From positions 1 through 5,195 of the forward strand of contig JBAWWY010000045.1 of the NCBI GenBank assembly GCA_037144355.1: a DNA stretch of 5,195 nucleotides. Direction: 5' to 3'. The notes beneath the pieces are model-generated. The model made no database searches. It worked only from the letters and a program-made list of their open reading frames with translations, and had not been told where the DNA came from. The DNA is from JBAWWY01 sp037144355. Its GTDB lineage: Bacteria; Bacillota; Clostridia; Peptostreptococcales; Anaerovoracaceae. The position numbers and the translations under genes were made by a program. Shown here in pieces: positions 1 through 5,195 of this stretch (positions are counted from its first letter, which is position 1; each line of letters starts with the position of its first letter).

Positions 1-10
1 ATTGTTTTTA

Positions 11-86
11 TGGTGGAGAATAGGGGGATCGAACCCCTGACCTCTTGGCTGCCAGCCAAGCGCTCTCCCAGCTGAGCTAACCCCCC
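11..86 (-). tRNA. tRNA-Ala, anticodon GGC
   Basis: A complete 76-base cloverleaf reads on the minus strand, starting with six G at 86-81 and ending with an encoded CCA at 13-11. The D stem is GCTC/GAGC. The anticodon stem CTTGG/CCAAG encloses the loop CTGGCAG, so the anticodon is GGC, which reads the alanine codon GCC. The T arm is AGGGG-TTCGATC-CCCCT. The acceptor stem pairs GGGGGGT with ATTCTCC, and its third pair is G3-U70, the classic alanine identity element, which supports the anticodon call. The discriminator base is A. A candidate promoter lies about 100 bases upstream. Only 10 bases follow the gene in the window, so its terminator or any further tRNAs cannot be seen. Confidence 0.97.
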
Positions 87-144
87 ACATATAAGGGTGA
101 TTTCCTGGGAACGAGTCTGATTCTTGAAAATCATTGAATAAGCT

Positions 145-173
145 ATTTTGAAGAATTATTCTTTTCAAGTCAA
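145..173 (-). promoter_or_regulatory. possible second promoter of tRNA-Ala
   Basis: Downstream of the first candidate, the minus strand shows TTGACT (173-168, five of six consensus bases), a 17-base spacer and CAAAAT (150-145, four of six). The spacer contains an AT-rich inverted repeat, AAGAA-TAA-TTCTT. Tandem promoters are common upstream of stable RNA genes, but this -10 box is weak and the sequence may be chance. Confidence 0.3.
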
Positions 174-181
174 CAAAGAGA

Positions 182-209
182 ATTATAACACGTTATGTAT
201 AAATCGCAA
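182..209 (-). promoter_or_regulatory. SigA-type promoter of the tRNA-Ala gene
   Basis: On the minus strand a TTGCGA -35 box (209-204, four of six consensus bases) is followed after 16 bases by a perfect TATAAT -10 box (187-182). A TG one base upstream of the -10 box (190-189) makes it an extended -10. The predicted start near 175 gives a leader of about 89 bases before the mature tRNA, to be removed by RNase P. Function is inferred from position and sequence. Confidence 0.7.
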
Positions 210-274
210 GAGCGAATTTCAGTTTCAAATTGTATCCGCGGCGACAAGGTAATTCAGGATTTTAACAAGCATTT

Positions 275-730
275 CTATTTCAGGCGTTTTTTGTAATCCT
301 CTCGTCGTTGCTTAGCATCATCGTATAGAATCTGCTCTTCTTCTGTTTCTGGGTCAAAACCCTTCAACTTTTTCGGCTTTCCGATTTTATCCAAAGCTAC
401 CATAGTAAAAAATCCGGAAAGTGCAATTTCTGGATCGCAATCCGATTCCAGATCTTCAACTTCAGTAGTTACTATTACCTCCATTGTTGTATTGCCTACA
501 TAGACTATTTTCGCTATGCATATTACCATGGAGCCTAAAAGTACGGGCCTTATGAATTGAAGTTCGTCTACTCTTGCCGTTACAACATTGCATTTGGCAT
601 ATTTATGGCATACCGCTCCAGCGGCACTGTCCATCATTTTCATGATTTCTCCACCATGGACGTTCCCGGCATTATTTGCCTGGGAGGGGAGCATAATTTG
701 GCTTATCCTGATCTCTCTTTTTGCTGACAT
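275..730 (-). CDS. acyl-CoA thioesterase, hotdog fold (YkhA/YciA/ACOT type)
   Basis: This encodes a 151-residue cytosolic protein of the hotdog-fold acyl-CoA hydrolase family, which cleaves acyl-CoA thioesters to free acid and CoA. The conserved segment at residues 19-34 reads NNAGNVHGGEIMKMMD. In related enzymes the Asp (here Asp34) and the nearby Asn/His-Gly-Gly elements form the active site. The VDELQFIRPVLLGS segment (54-67) matches the family's second conserved strand and loop. Residues 125-151 are a charged, probably helical tail rich in Glu, Lys and Arg. The length is at the lower end of the usual 150-175. I chose the ATG at 730 because AGGAGG stands six bases before it; a TTG six codons upstream (748) is in frame but would place that site inside the coding region. 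The stop is TAG. The gene lies 33 bases after the EamA transporter gene and is probably co-transcribed with it. No terminator was found after it. The acyl substrate cannot be told from sequence. Confidence 0.9.
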   Translation of the reverse strand: MSAKREIRISQIMLPSQANNAGNVHGGEIMKMMDSAAGAVCHKYAKCNVVTARVDELQFIRPVLLGSMVICIAKIVYVGNTTMEVIVTTEVEDLESDCDPEIALSGFFTMVALDKIGKPKKLKGFDPETEEEQILYDDAKQRREDYKKRLK

Positions 731-736
731 TTTGTT

Positions 737-742
737 CCTCCT
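737..742 (-). promoter_or_regulatory. ribosome binding site fixing the thioesterase start
   Basis: A perfect AGGAGG sits six bases upstream of the ATG at 730. It overlaps the codons that would follow the alternative upstream TTG, so it decides for the shorter protein. Confidence 0.85.
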
Positions 743-763
743 ATCCAAAGTTGTGATTTTCTT

Positions 764-1690
764 TTATTCCTTGCTTGATGCTTTTAATTTATTGTAAGCC
801 ATACGGTCCGCTTTTTCAAGTAATACTACCGAGCCAACTATGGCTGCAACTCCCAGTAACTGTATTATTGACATTTTCTCAGATAAAAAGAAATAGGCTA
901 GTATTATAGTCATTGGGAGCTCCGATGATGCTACGATTGAAGCCTTATCGGCTCCTATATACTTGATTCCCTTATACATTAGTATTGTTGGGATAATACC
1001 TGAAGTCAGAGCTAGCAAAACGAAAAGTCCTATAAGTTTCCACGAAAAGTTAACATCGAATTTGAAAAAACTTGGAGATACAATCAGTGATGTGATAAAA
1101 GCCGATATGGCGGTATAAAAACTTATTATTACTGGGGAGAAGTTGGAAAACTTCAAGTCTGCGAATATATTGTAAAAAGCATAAGCTAGACAAGAGCAAA
1201 TTCCGAATATGATTCCGATTACAGAAATACTGAATCCTTCAGTCCCAAATATGTTCAAAACCATGAAGCTGCCCATCAAAGCTGACAATAGCGCAACAAT
1301 ACTTGCAGCACCTATCTTCCTAACTCCGCTAAATCCAAAATATATATTTACAACTGCGGGGTAAAGGAAAAGAAGCATTGTTGACATCCCAACACTTATC
1401 TTGGTTATTGCCAGATAAAAGAACAACGAAGTTCCAAAGGCGCCAATAACTCCTTGAATTGCCATAAGCATTATTGACTTCTTGTCTATTAACAAGGCTT
1501 TCCTGTCCGTTGCCAAAATCCAAATGGACAAGAATATTATTGTAAAAAGATACTGGTATGTTAATAGCATAAAAGGGGTAAGCCCAGTATTCATAGCCAT
1601 CTTGCTTATTATTCCTATCATGGCAAAAAATGATGAAGCCAATATTACATAGATATATCCCTTTTTACGATGTTCCTGTTTATGTCTCAT
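764..1690 (-). CDS. EamA/DMT-family membrane transporter
   Basis: This 308-residue inner membrane protein belongs to the drug/metabolite transporter superfamily. I count about ten hydrophobic segments, near residues 11-30, 38-59, 73-93, 99-119, 127-147, 153-175, 184-206, 217-237, 245-269 and 273-292. They fall into two five-helix halves, the tandem EamA arrangement. The second half ends with SSELPMTIILAYFFLSEKMS and then QLLG, which fits the typical EamA ending in which a Pro-containing helix is followed by a Glu-containing turn. The N-terminus is basic (RHKQEHRKK) and therefore probably cytoplasmic. Family members export or import amino acids, nucleosides or other metabolites; the substrate here cannot be assigned. 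The start ATG is preceded by GAGG at a 7-base spacing. The gene comes after the rpsI terminator, so it should have its own promoter. A TATAAA at 1722-1717 could be the -10 box, but no good -35 box is visible. The thioesterase gene follows in the same direction. Confidence 0.9.
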   Translation of the reverse strand: MRHKQEHRKKGYIYVILASSFFAMIGIISKMAMNTGLTPFMLLTYQYLFTIIFLSIWILATDRKALLIDKKSIMLMAIQGVIGAFGTSLFFYLAITKISVGMSTMLLFLYPAVVNIYFGFSGVRKIGAASIVALLSALMGSFMVLNIFGTEGFSISVIGIIFGICSCLAYAFYNIFADLKFSNFSPVIISFYTAISAFITSLIVSPSFFKFDVNFSWKLIGLFVLLALTSGIIPTILMYKGIKYIGADKASIVASSELPMTIILAYFFLSEKMSIIQLLGVAAIVGSVVLLEKADRMAYNKLKASSKE

Positions 1691-1746
1691 TATAATTCCT
1701 CAATTCGGTCTTTTTATTTATATTCACTACGCTCTGCTAAAGTGGT

Positions 1747-1772
1747 AAAAAAAAGCGGCCTATAAGGCCGCT
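1747..1772 (-). terminator. intrinsic terminator of the rplM-rpsI operon
   Basis: AGCGGCCT at 1754-1761 pairs perfectly with AGGCCGCT at 1765-1772 around a 3-base loop, giving an 8-bp GC-rich stem. In the minus-strand transcript the stem runs directly into a U tract (1754-1747). It begins 8 bases after the rpsI stop codon. The other strand also carries a short T run after the stem (1776-1781, offset by three bases), so weak two-way function is possible, but no plus-strand gene needs it. Confidence 0.95.
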
Positions 1773-1779
1773 AGATTTT

Positions 1780-2172
1780 TTAACGTTTTGAGAACTGAGA
1801 AGCTTTTCTAGCTTTCTTAAGTCCATATTTTTTTCTTTCTTTCATTCTTGAGTCTCTAGTAAGGAAGCCGGCCTTCTTTATTACTGCTCTTAGTTCTGGG
1901 TCCGCTTTTAGAAGAGCTCTGGAAATACCATGTCTAAGTGCTCCAGCTTGTCCAGTGAATCCACCACCTGTTACAGTAGCGATTACATCAAACTTGCCAA
2001 CAACTCCAGCCACGTCAAAAGGTCTTACAACCTCTTTCTTTAAAATTTCCATTCCGAAATATTCATCAAGAGTTTTCTTGTTAATTGTAACAATACCTTT
2101 ACCAGGGATTAATCTAACTCTTGCAACTGATGATTTTCTTCTACCTGTTCCGTAATATTGCATCTTTGCCAT
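1780..2172 (-). CDS. rpsI: 30S ribosomal protein S9
   Basis: This encodes a 130-residue ribosomal protein S9 (uS9) of normal bacterial length. The N-terminus MAKMQYYGTGRRKSSVARVR is characteristic. The family signature GGGFTGQAGALRHGISRAL lies at residues 69-87. The basic C-terminal tail ends in QFSKR; in S9 this tail reaches the P site of the small subunit and contacts peptidyl-tRNA. The ATG at 2172 has GGAGG eight bases upstream; a second ATG at codon 4 lacks such a site and would cut the conserved start. The gene follows rplM after 19 bases and shares its promoter and leader, the usual bacterial pairing that keeps L13 and S9 in balance. The operon ends at the hairpin just downstream. Confidence 0.98.
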   Translation of the reverse strand: MAKMQYYGTGRRKSSVARVRLIPGKGIVTINKKTLDEYFGMEILKKEVVRPFDVAGVVGKFDVIATVTGGGFTGQAGALRHGISRALLKADPELRAVIKKAGFLTRDSRMKERKKYGLKKARKASQFSKR

Positions 2173-2191
2173 TTATGATTCCTCCCCTCTC

Positions 2192-2620
2192 TTAAAAATT
2201 CCAAACTCTAGGACTTTGTGCTTCGTGCTTGTGAGCGGTTCCAGCATAAATCTTAAGTTTTTTGAACATTGCCCTGCCAAGTTTCCCTTTAGGCATCATG
2301 CCTTTAACCGCATGTCTAATAATTTCTTCAGGTTTTTTTGCCTGTAATTTTTCAAATGATATTTCTCTAAGTCCACCTGGATAACCAGTGTGATGAGCGT
2401 ACATTTTATCAGTTCTTTTTTTACCAGTAACCTCGATCTTTTCAGCGTTGATTATGATTACATAATCCCCAGTGTCAACATGAGGTGTGTAAATTGGTTT
2501 TCTTTTTCCTCTTAGAATTGAAGCAACTTCGGTGCTTAATCTGCCTAAGGTCTTGCCTTCAGCGTCGATTATATACCATTCGTGAACAACTTCTAGAGGC
2601 TTCGCAATGAAACATTTCAT
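2192..2620 (-). CDS. rplM: 50S ribosomal protein L13
   Basis: This encodes a 142-residue ribosomal protein L13 (uL13), an early-assembly protein of the large subunit that binds 23S rRNA. Recognisable blocks are EWYIIDAEGKTLGRL (residues 14-28), the TPHVDTGDYVIIINAEKI strand region (45-62), HHTGYPGGL (76-84) and the family signature around GMMPKGKLGRAMFKKL (107-122), followed by KIYAG and the usual HKHEAQ near the end. The start ATG at 2620 has GGGAGG upstream with a 9-base spacer. The gene is first in an operon with rpsI and has a consensus promoter and a structured leader of about 139 bases, where L13 feedback control is plausible. Nothing is missing or unusual in the protein. Confidence 0.98.
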   Translation of the reverse strand: MKCFIAKPLEVVHEWYIIDAEGKTLGRLSTEVASILRGKRKPIYTPHVDTGDYVIIINAEKIEVTGKKRTDKMYAHHTGYPGGLREISFEKLQAKKPEEIIRHAVKGMMPKGKLGRAMFKKLKIYAGTAHKHEAQSPRVWNF

Positions 2621-2759
2621 TTAAAGTGACCTCCCAAAATATTTAGTTATGTAAGGACTTCACCTTCCCTACAATCATTTCCAATTGTGAGCAACGTATT
2701 CGCTCGATTTATTCATATCAAACTTAGAATTCGGGCTAACAAATCCTTGTTTAGATAGC
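2621..2759 (-). promoter_or_regulatory. structured 5' leader of rplM-rpsI, candidate L13 leader
   Basis: From the predicted start near 2759 the untranslated leader is about 139 bases long. Reading along the transcript I see: an imperfect hairpin near 2757-2736 (CTA-A-ACAA, loop GGAT, TTGT-TAG, one bulged A); GAGCGA-ATACG-TTGCTC at 2705-2689 (6 bp including one G-U); ACAATT-GGAAAT-GATTGT at 2688-2671; and GTAGGGA-AGGTGAAG-TCCTTAC at 2672-2651 (7 bp including one G-U). The last two share bases 2672-2671 and may compete. The ribosome binding site GGGAGG (2635-2630) lies outside these stems. An L13 leader family that binds L13 and represses the operon is described in low-GC Gram-positive bacteria. 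Membership here rests on position and visible stems, not on an alignment. Confidence 0.55.
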
Positions 2760-2765
2760 AAATCA

Positions 2766-2794
2766 ATTATATGCATGAGTGGTTCCCATGTCAA
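2766..2794 (-). promoter_or_regulatory. consensus SigA promoter of rplM-rpsI
   Basis: The minus strand carries a perfect TTGACA (2794-2789), a spacer of exactly 17 bases and a perfect TATAAT (2771-2766). Transcription should start near 2759. It begins about 38 bases after the tyrS stop codon, so L13 and S9 have their own supply of transcripts. Full consensus fits a gene pair needed at high level. Confidence 0.93.
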
Positions 2795-2799
2795 GGGAA
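2783..2799. repeat. inverted repeat enclosing the rplM -35 box
   Basis: On the minus strand TTCCC (2799-2795) and GGGAA (2787-2783) flank a 7-base centre that contains the whole TTGACA box. This is an operator-like arrangement. It is not a tyrS terminator, because no T run follows on the minus strand. Five-base arms are short, so chance is possible. Confidence 0.4.
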
Positions 2800-2831
2800 T
2801 TCGGGCTTTTTTGCGAATTTCTCAATGCGTT

Positions 2832-4061
2832 TTATGAAATTTCTACCATATGGAAGGTTTTCTTGCCTTTTTTCAAAAGAAGCTTGCCTTCGATGGCCAT
2901 AGCATTTTTAATCATTAGTTTAGGATCAGTAATTTTCACATTGTCTATCTGAAGTCCACCCTGTTCTATTGTTCTCATACCTTCGCTTCTACTTGTCACT
3001 AGACCCGTTTTTACCATCAACGTCACAATATTCATTCCTTCGCCGCTCAGATCTGCGGCAGCTAATATGGTCTTTGGAACGTCTTCCAGGTTTCCGCCAC
3101 CTGCAAATAATGCTTTTGCAGCTTCCTGCGCCTTGGCTGCCTCTTCTTCTCCATGAACAAGTTTTGTTACTTCAAATGCAAGGATTTCTTTAGCCTTGTT
3201 GATTTCTTGGTCTTTCAGATCGGCAAGCCTGTTTACTTCATCCATTGGCAGGAAGGTAAGAAGACTCAGGCACTTTCTAACATCGGCATCCTCAACATTT
3301 CTCCAATACTGGTAGAATTCGTAAGGGGAAGTCTTTTCAGCATCAAGCCAAAGAGCGCCCTTTTGCGTCTTGCCCATTTTCTTGCCTTCGCTGGTAGTCA
3401 GAAGTGTGAAAGTCATTCCATAAGCCTGGCCGCCATTTACTCTTCTTATTAAATCTACGCCGTTGATAATGTTGGACCATTGGTCGTCTCCGCCAAACTG
3501 CATCTTGCAACCTTGGTCTTCATAAAGTCTCAAGAAATCATAGGACTGCATCAGCATGTAGTTGAATTCCAGAAATGATAATCCGGTTTCCATTCTTTGC
3601 TTGAAGCAATCGGCTGTAAGCATTCTATTTACTGAGAAATGCCTACCGATATCCCTAATAAAATTGACATAATTCAACTCCAGGAGCCATTCCGCATTGT
3701 TGATGGAAATAGCCTTGCCTGGGGAGAAATCTATGAATTTGCTAAAAGTATGCTCAAATTTTCTGCAGTTAGCTATTACATCATCTTTAGTTAGAAGCTG
3801 CCTCATGTCCGTTCGACCTGAAGGATCTCCAACCATTCCGGTTCCCCCTCCAATGAGCACGATAGGCTTGTGTCCATGGTTTTGCATATGCTTCATAATG
3901 ATAACCTGCATGAAGTGTCCAACATGAAGGCTATCCGCAGTGGGGTCGAAACCAATATAGAAAGTGACTTTTTCTTTCTCAAGAAGCTCCTTGATTTCGT
4001 CCTCATGGGTAGCTTGCTTAATAAAGCCTCTTTCCTTTAATACATCATAAACATTACTCAT
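2832..4061 (-). CDS. tyrS: tyrosyl-tRNA synthetase
   Basis: This encodes a 409-residue cytosolic class I aminoacyl-tRNA synthetase that activates tyrosine with ATP and loads it onto tRNA-Tyr. The class I HIGH motif appears as HVGH (residues 46-49) after YIGFDPTADSL; Tyr35 matches the tyrosine-binding Tyr of the family. Tyr168, Gln172 and Asp175 form the substrate pocket, followed by GGDDQWSN (190-197). The KMSKS loop is KMGKT (228-232), close to the KFGKT form of the common bacterial TyrS type rather than the TyrZ-like type. An S4-like RNA-binding domain occupies about residues 343-409. Length is normal. The ATG at 4061 lies 9 bases after the upp stop, with AGGAG at a 6-base spacing, so tyrS is co-transcribed with upp and probably translationally coupled. 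There is no room for a T-box leader directly upstream. No intrinsic terminator was found between its stop and the rplM promoter. Confidence 0.98.
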   Translation of the reverse strand: MSNVYDVLKERGFIKQATHEDEIKELLEKEKVTFYIGFDPTADSLHVGHFMQVIIMKHMQNHGHKPIVLIGGGTGMVGDPSGRTDMRQLLTKDDVIANCRKFEHTFSKFIDFSPGKAISINNAEWLLELNYVNFIRDIGRHFSVNRMLTADCFKQRMETGLSFLEFNYMLMQSYDFLRLYEDQGCKMQFGGDDQWSNIINGVDLIRRVNGGQAYGMTFTLLTTSEGKKMGKTQKGALWLDAEKTSPYEFYQYWRNVEDADVRKCLSLLTFLPMDEVNRLADLKDQEINKAKEILAFEVTKLVHGEEEAAKAQEAAKALFAGGGNLEDVPKTILAAADLSGEGMNIVTLMVKTGLVTSRSEGMRTIEQGGLQIDNVKITDPKLMIKNAMAIEGKLLLKKGKKTFHMVEIS

Positions 4062-4067
4062 TAATTA

Positions 4068-4072
4068 CTCCT
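4068..4072 (-). promoter_or_regulatory. tyrS ribosome binding site overlapping the upp stop
   Basis: AGGAG at 4072-4068 precedes the tyrS ATG by six bases and shares its first two bases with the TAG stop codon of upp (4073-4071). Ribosomes finishing upp would therefore sit on the tyrS initiation region, a layout typical of translational coupling. Confidence 0.8.
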
Positions 4073-4700
4073 ATTTTGTGCCGTATAGCCTGTCTCCAGC
4101 GTCACCAAGACCTGGTACTATGTATGCGTGATCGTTTAATTTTTCATCCTTGGCTGCAACGTAGATGTCCACATCCGGATGGGCGGCTTGTACTACTGCG
4201 ATTCCTTCTGGAGCAGCGATAAGACTCATAAGGGCGATTTTCTTTCCGCCTTTTCTTTTGATAAGGTCGATTGCCGCTACTGATGATCCACCGGTTGCAA
4301 GCATTGGATCAACTATTATTATCTGTCTTGTATCTAAATCTGAAGGTAATTTACAATAATATTCAACTGGGAGTTTTGTTTCTGGGTCTCTAAAAAGACC
4401 GATATGCCCAACTTTTGCATTTGGTATAAGCTGAAGGATTCCATCAACCATTCCTAGACCGGCTCTTAAAATAGGAACGATTCCTATATTTTCTCCGTGA
4501 AGCATTTTCATCTTGGCTTTGCAGATTGGGGTTTCAATTTCGACTTCAAAAAGTGGAAGCTCTCTAGTAACTTCGTAAGCCATAAGCATGGAAACTTCTT
4601 TTACCAGGTCTCTAAAATCCTTGACGCCAGTATTCTTGTCTCTCATAATTGCCAATTTGTGTTGAATTAGTGGATGATCAAATACGTAAACTTTTCCCAT
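4071..4700 (-). CDS. upp: uracil phosphoribosyltransferase
   Basis: This 209-residue cytosolic enzyme of pyrimidine salvage makes UMP and pyrophosphate from uracil and PRPP. The N-terminus MGKVYVFDHPLIQHK is diagnostic for Upp. PILRAGLGMVDG (residues 76-87) is the conserved loop after the first domain half, VDPMLATGGS (130-139) is the PRPP-binding motif, and YIVPGLGDAGDRLYGTK (193-209) is the uracil-binding C-terminal region. Length matches the family exactly. I chose the ATG at 4700, which has GGAGG nine bases upstream; an in-frame ATG at 4724 would add eight non-family residues, has no such site and would swallow the true one. rpiB lies 59 bases upstream with no terminator between, and tyrS starts 9 bases downstream. 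Pairing with rpiB makes metabolic sense, since ribose-5-phosphate is the precursor of PRPP. Confidence 0.98.
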   Translation of the reverse strand: MGKVYVFDHPLIQHKLAIMRDKNTGVKDFRDLVKEVSMLMAYEVTRELPLFEVEIETPICKAKMKMLHGENIGIVPILRAGLGMVDGILQLIPNAKVGHIGLFRDPETKLPVEYYCKLPSDLDTRQIIIVDPMLATGGSSVAAIDLIKRKGGKKIALMSLIAAPEGIAVVQAAHPDVDIYVAAKDEKLNDHAYIVPGLGDAGDRLYGTK

Positions 4701-4709
4701 TTCAAAATA

Positions 4710-4714
4710 CCTCC
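4710..4714 (-). promoter_or_regulatory. ribosome binding site fixing the upp start
   Basis: GGAGG at 4714-4710 stands nine bases before the ATG at 4700. It falls within the extra codons of the longer upstream frame, which supports the 209-residue form. Confidence 0.8.
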
Positions 4715-4759
4715 ATAAAACCATATCATTAACTTATAATTTATTTAAATTTGATTGAT

Positions 4760-5191
4760 CTACATTTCGTTTAGCTGGTCAACTCTTCTTTGGTGTCTTT
4801 CACCCTCAAATTCTGTATTGAGGAAGATTTCCACCATCTTTATTGCAAGGTCGGTTTCAAGAATTCGACCACCTAGTGCAATCATATTGGCGTCGTTGTG
4901 CTTTCTTGCCATTTCAGCCATAAACTCGCTCGTAACAAGGGCGCACCTGATTCCATGAACTTTATTCGCTGCGATGGAAATCCCAATTCCTGTTCCGCAA
5001 AATACTATTCCCCTATCGAACTCGCCACGGGCAACAGCCTCTGCGGCAAGCCTTCCATAGACCGGATAGTCCACGGATTTATCTGTATCCACTCCAATAT
5101 CGGTGTAGTCATAATCCATTTCGTCAAGATAAGCTTTAATTTGTTCCTTTAGTGCTAACCCGCCATGGTCACTTCCTAGTACAATCTTCAT
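4760..5191 (-). CDS. rpiB: ribose-5-phosphate isomerase B
   Basis: This 143-residue cytosolic RpiB/LacAB-family sugar-phosphate isomerase interconverts ribulose-5-phosphate and ribose-5-phosphate in the pentose phosphate pathway. The N-terminus MKIVLGSDHGGLALK holds the conserved Asp8-His9 pair. FCGTGIGISIAANK (residues 64-77) contains Cys65, the catalytic base in the Cys-type enzymes of Bacillota and Proteobacteria. HNDANMIALGGR (98-109) carries the His linked to ring opening, and GERHQRRVDQL (130-140) supplies the phosphate-binding arginines. The length is normal and the protein complete. Allose-6-phosphate or galactose-6-phosphate isomerase activity exists in this family, but the closeness to upp favours RpiB. 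The ATG at 5191 matches the family start; only four bases upstream are in the window, so its ribosome binding site and promoter are unseen. It is the first visible gene of the rpiB-upp-tyrS run. Confidence 0.95.
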   Translation of the reverse strand: MKIVLGSDHGGLALKEQIKAYLDEMDYDYTDIGVDTDKSVDYPVYGRLAAEAVARGEFDRGIVFCGTGIGISIAANKVHGIRCALVTSEFMAEMARKHNDANMIALGGRILETDLAIKMVEIFLNTEFEGERHQRRVDQLNEM

Positions 5192-5195
5192 AAAA

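Larger units (their letters stand above)
2727..2807. repeat. 11-bp direct repeat bracketing the rplM promoter
   Basis: GAATTCGGGCT occurs at 2727-2737 and again at 2797-2807 on the plus strand, exactly 70 bp apart; the flanking bases differ on both sides. On the transcribed strand one copy ends just upstream of the -35 box and the other lies about 20 bases into the leader. The role is unknown: it could be a paired regulatory site, a leftover of a small duplication, or chance. Confidence 0.6.

Noticed and set aside
210..274. Possible terminator after the thioesterase gene (short CCGCGG palindrome near 236-241)
   Set aside because: There is no adequate stem and no T run on the minus strand, so it cannot be called an intrinsic terminator.
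731..748. Longer thioesterase start at the TTG at 748
   Set aside because: AGGAGG lies downstream of this TTG and at ideal distance from the ATG at 730.
588..797. Plus-strand open frame opposite the thioesterase, with a hydrophobic product
   Set aside because: It lies almost wholly antisense to a well-supported gene, has no ribosome binding site seen, and its hydrophobicity is what antisense reading of a conserved gene often yields.
1329..1523. Short minus-strand frame inside the EamA transporter gene
   Set aside because: It is another frame of a clearly coding transporter with continuous membrane helices, and no frameshift is indicated.
2783..2813. Plus-strand stem followed by a T run near 2807-2812, resembling a terminator
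   Set aside because: The T run starts seven or more bases after the stem, the stem has only five pairs, and no plus-strand gene leads into it.
3697..3927. Plus-strand frames opposite tyrS (also at 2969-3193 and 3153-3452)
   Set aside because: They are antisense shadows of tyrS, which has all its catalytic motifs, and they show no recognisable protein features.
4701..4724. Longer upp start at the ATG at 4724
   Set aside because: The extra eight residues are outside the family consensus, and the GGAGG lies between the two ATGs, serving the one at 4700.

Overview
The window looks like core chromosome of a low-to-moderate GC Gram-positive bacterium (Bacillota, probably Clostridia or a relative). 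The basis is AT-rich spacers, strong AGGAGG-type ribosome binding sites, SigA-type promoters, rpiB next to upp, and an rplM-rpsI operon with its own leader. The genus cannot be fixed from this sequence. Every supported gene lies on the minus strand, so transcription runs from high to low coordinates.

In transcription order, the first block (5191 to 2832) is rpiB (ribose-5-phosphate isomerase B), upp (uracil phosphoribosyltransferase) and tyrS (tyrosyl-tRNA synthetase). The spacers are 59 and 9 bases, and the tyrS ribosome binding site overlaps the upp stop codon. rpiB and upp are linked through pentose phosphate and PRPP metabolism and nucleobase salvage; tyrS supplies Tyr-tRNA. No clear intrinsic terminator follows tyrS.

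The second block (2794 to 1747) is a ribosomal protein operon. It has a promoter with perfect TTGACA and TATAAT boxes and a 17-base spacer, a structured leader of about 139 bases, rplM (L13), rpsI (S9), and a strong intrinsic terminator starting 8 bases after rpsI. The leader is a candidate site of L13 autoregulation. An 11-bp direct repeat and a small inverted repeat sit around this promoter.

The third block (1690 to 275) holds a 10-helix EamA/DMT-family transporter and a hotdog-fold acyl-CoA thioesterase, 33 bases apart and probably co-transcribed. The last block (209 to 11) is a tRNA-Ala(GGC) gene with encoded CCA, preceded by one good and one weak candidate promoter.

Two starts were chosen inside longer reading frames: the thioesterase begins at 730 and upp at 4700. 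I found no mobile element, CRISPR array, phage gene or broken gene, and no sign of an undescribed system. The notable points are regulatory details around rplM, tyrS and the tRNA.
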